From Clostridiales bacterium (GTDB taxonomy: Bacteria; Bacillota; Clostridia; Oscillospirales; CAG-272): a stretch of 6,192 nt of DNA. The notes beneath the pieces are model-generated. The model was not told the origin of the DNA and ran no database searches. It saw nothing but the letters and a program-made list of their open reading frames with translations. Where the stretch lies: NCBI GenBank assembly GCA_016280525.1, contig JAEEGW010000299.1:1-6192 (forward strand), in the 5' to 3' direction. The position numbers were made by a program, and so were the translations under genes. Below are positions 5,621 through 6,192 of the stretch, piece by piece. Positions within the stretch are counted from its first letter, which is position 1. Each line of letters starts with the position of its first letter.

Positions 5621-5679
5621 AACAATGGTCGCCCCTACTACAATTTTTAAGTTTTTTTCGCATATTTTATTATTTGCTC

Positions 5680-5708
5680 TTGACAAAACCGTTTTTTTAT
5701 GGTATATT
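5680..5708 (+). promoter_or_regulatory. Strong sigma-A promoter of rplS
   Basis: A perfect -35 TTGACA (5680-5685), a 17-base spacer and -10 TATATT (5703-5708), with an extended -10 TGG (5700-5702). Upstream T-rich DNA (5643-5675) could act as an UP element. Transcription should start near 5715. Confidence 0.85.
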
Positions 5709-5714
5709 TATCAA

Positions 5715-5797
5715 GCTGTGTTGAAAAACGCGGATGCAGGACGGTCCGCTGCGCTGCGCATGAACGTCCGAATGAACAATATAAGGAGGAAGCCAAA
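5715..5797 (+). ncRNA. Structured 5' leader of rplS, candidate L19 autoregulatory leader
   Basis: The predicted leader is about 83 nt, long for a simple ribosome binding region. It can fold in two mutually exclusive ways: GCGGA (5730-5734) with TCCGC (5745-5749), or GGACG (5739-5743) with CGTCC (5765-5769) enclosing TGCG-CTG-CGCA (5750-5760). The strong AAGGAGGA site follows at 5783-5790. An L19 protein leader family is known upstream of rplS in low-GC Gram-positive bacteria, so position and size fit. Membership is not shown, because I could not compare the conserved bases. Confidence 0.4.
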
Positions 5798-6142
5798 ATG
5801 GATATTATCAAGGCTTTTACCGAAGAGCAGCTTAAAAAGGAAATACCCCAGGTCAAGGTCGGCGATACCGTTCGCGTCCACAACAGGATCGTTGAAGGTT
5901 CAAAGTCCAGAATACAGATCTATGAGGGTACCGTTATCGCAAAGCGCGGCGGCGGCATTTCCGAGACGTTCACCGTCAGAAGAATAAGCTACGGCGTAGG
6001 CGTTGAAAAGACGTTCCCGATCCATTCTCCCAACGTAGAGAAGGTCGAGACTATACGCCGCGGTAAGGTCAGACGTGCGAAGCTCTACTATCTGCGCGAC
6101 AGAGTGGGCAAAGCCGCCAAGACCAAAGAGGACATTCAGTAA
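5798..6142 (+). CDS. rplS: 50S ribosomal protein L19
   Basis: A 114-residue protein of normal L19 length. Conserved family segments run through it: GDTVRVHNRIVEGSKSRIQ (22-40), YEGTVIAKRGGGISETFTVR (42-61), ISYGVGVEKTFPIHSP (63-78), and the C-terminal signature RRAKLYYLR (92-100). L19 lies at the interface of the large and small ribosomal subunits and helps form an intersubunit bridge. The ATG has AAGGAGGA seven bases upstream, leaving the start in no doubt. In many Bacillota rplS ends the rpsP-rimM-trmD operon. Here the upstream neighbour is a repeat mosaic and an XRE regulator, and rplS has its own promoter and terminator, so it appears to be transcribed alone. Confidence 0.98.
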   Translation: MDIIKAFTEEQLKKEIPQVKVGDTVRVHNRIVEGSKSRIQIYEGTVIAKRGGGISETFTVRRISYGVGVEKTFPIHSPNVEKVETIRRGKVRRAKLYYLRDRVGKAAKTKEDIQ

Positions 6143-6146
6143 ACTG

Positions 6147-6190
6147 AAAAGCAAAAAAACTGTGTTTTACGGCACGGTTTTTTTGCTTTT
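6147..6190 (+). terminator. Strong Rho-independent terminator after rplS
   Basis: Bases 6147-6164 pair with 6173-6190 over 18 positions with one G-T wobble, around an 8-base loop. The core is CTGTG/CACGG, flanked by A7 on the left and T7 on the right, so it should work in both directions. It begins four bases after the stop codon. Confidence 0.9.
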
Positions 6191-6192
6191 AA

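Larger units (their letters stand above)
5290..5645. repeat. Gene-free mosaic of intergenic repeats bounded by AATTGTAG / CTACAATT
   Basis: This 356-base stretch between the second XRE gene and the rplS promoter holds no credible gene. It is bounded by an 8-bp inverted repeat, AATTGTAG (5290-5297) and CTACAATT (5638-5645), each followed inward by G/C runs. An internal CGGGTCGTC (5340-5348) is inverted at 5569-5577, and GCCCCTAC occurs at both 5358-5365 and 5631-5638. Hairpins inside include GGCGGG/CCCGCC (5298-5317) and CCCCGAAA-GT-TTTCGGGG (5376-5393). The pattern resembles composite dispersed repeats of Clostridia or a MITE-like insertion, but no transposase or clear target-site duplication is visible. 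Confidence 0.6.

Noticed and set aside
5290..5645. Complete insertion sequence
   Set aside because: There is no transposase frame, and the inverted ends are only 8 bp with no clear target duplication. A MITE-like or mosaic repeat is the most that can be said.
5147..5650. Open frame running from the end of the second XRE gene through the repeat block
   Set aside because: It has no ribosome binding site, shares its first part with the XRE gene in another frame, and encodes translated repeats such as GVPRCE twice with no protein-like domain.

Overview
The window looks like chromosomal DNA of a Bacillota (Clostridia-type) bacterium, probably a gut or other anaerobic lineage. The basis is strong AGGAGG-type ribosome binding sites, sigma-A promoters with extended -10 elements, Clostridia-like protein families, mixed GC content, and GC-rich intergenic hairpin repeats next to AT-rich spacers. 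Genus cannot be read from this sequence. No mobile-element gene, CRISPR array, toxin, tRNA or rRNA is visible.

Layout. Positions 1-1820 hold a minus-strand cluster read right to left: a PHP-fold histidinol-phosphatase-like gene, an Lrp/AsnC regulator, then a class I aminotransferase whose 3' end lies outside the window. The genes overlap by 4 and 14 bases and are probably translationally coupled. A HAD phosphatase/phosphomutase gene (1884-2546) diverges from this cluster across a 63-base AT-rich gap containing a CACAA-TAG-TTGTG palindrome. Next come two paralogous one-component regulators, each an XRE helix-turn-helix fused to a TPR-like helical domain, transcribed divergently (2707-3801 minus, 4111-5271 plus). 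Each has a recognisable extended -10 promoter with a perfect palindrome at the predicted start of transcription, which suggests autoregulation. The first regulator is flanked on both sides by copies of a 51-52 nt two-hairpin repeat. Positions 5290-5645 are a gene-free mosaic of hairpins and direct and inverted repeats. The window ends with rplS (ribosomal protein L19), which has its own near-consensus promoter, a structured leader of about 83 nt that may be an L19 autoregulatory leader, and a strong terminator.

How the genes may work together. The Lrp-type regulator probably controls the aminotransferase beside it, as AlaR does AlaT in Bacillus subtilis. The two XRE-TPR proteins probably sense a ligand or peptide through their C-terminal domains, but nothing here identifies the signal or the targets. 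I see no clearly new multi-gene system. The most interesting signals are the paired regulators with start-site palindromes, the two-hairpin repeat flanking one of them, and the repeat mosaic ahead of rplS.
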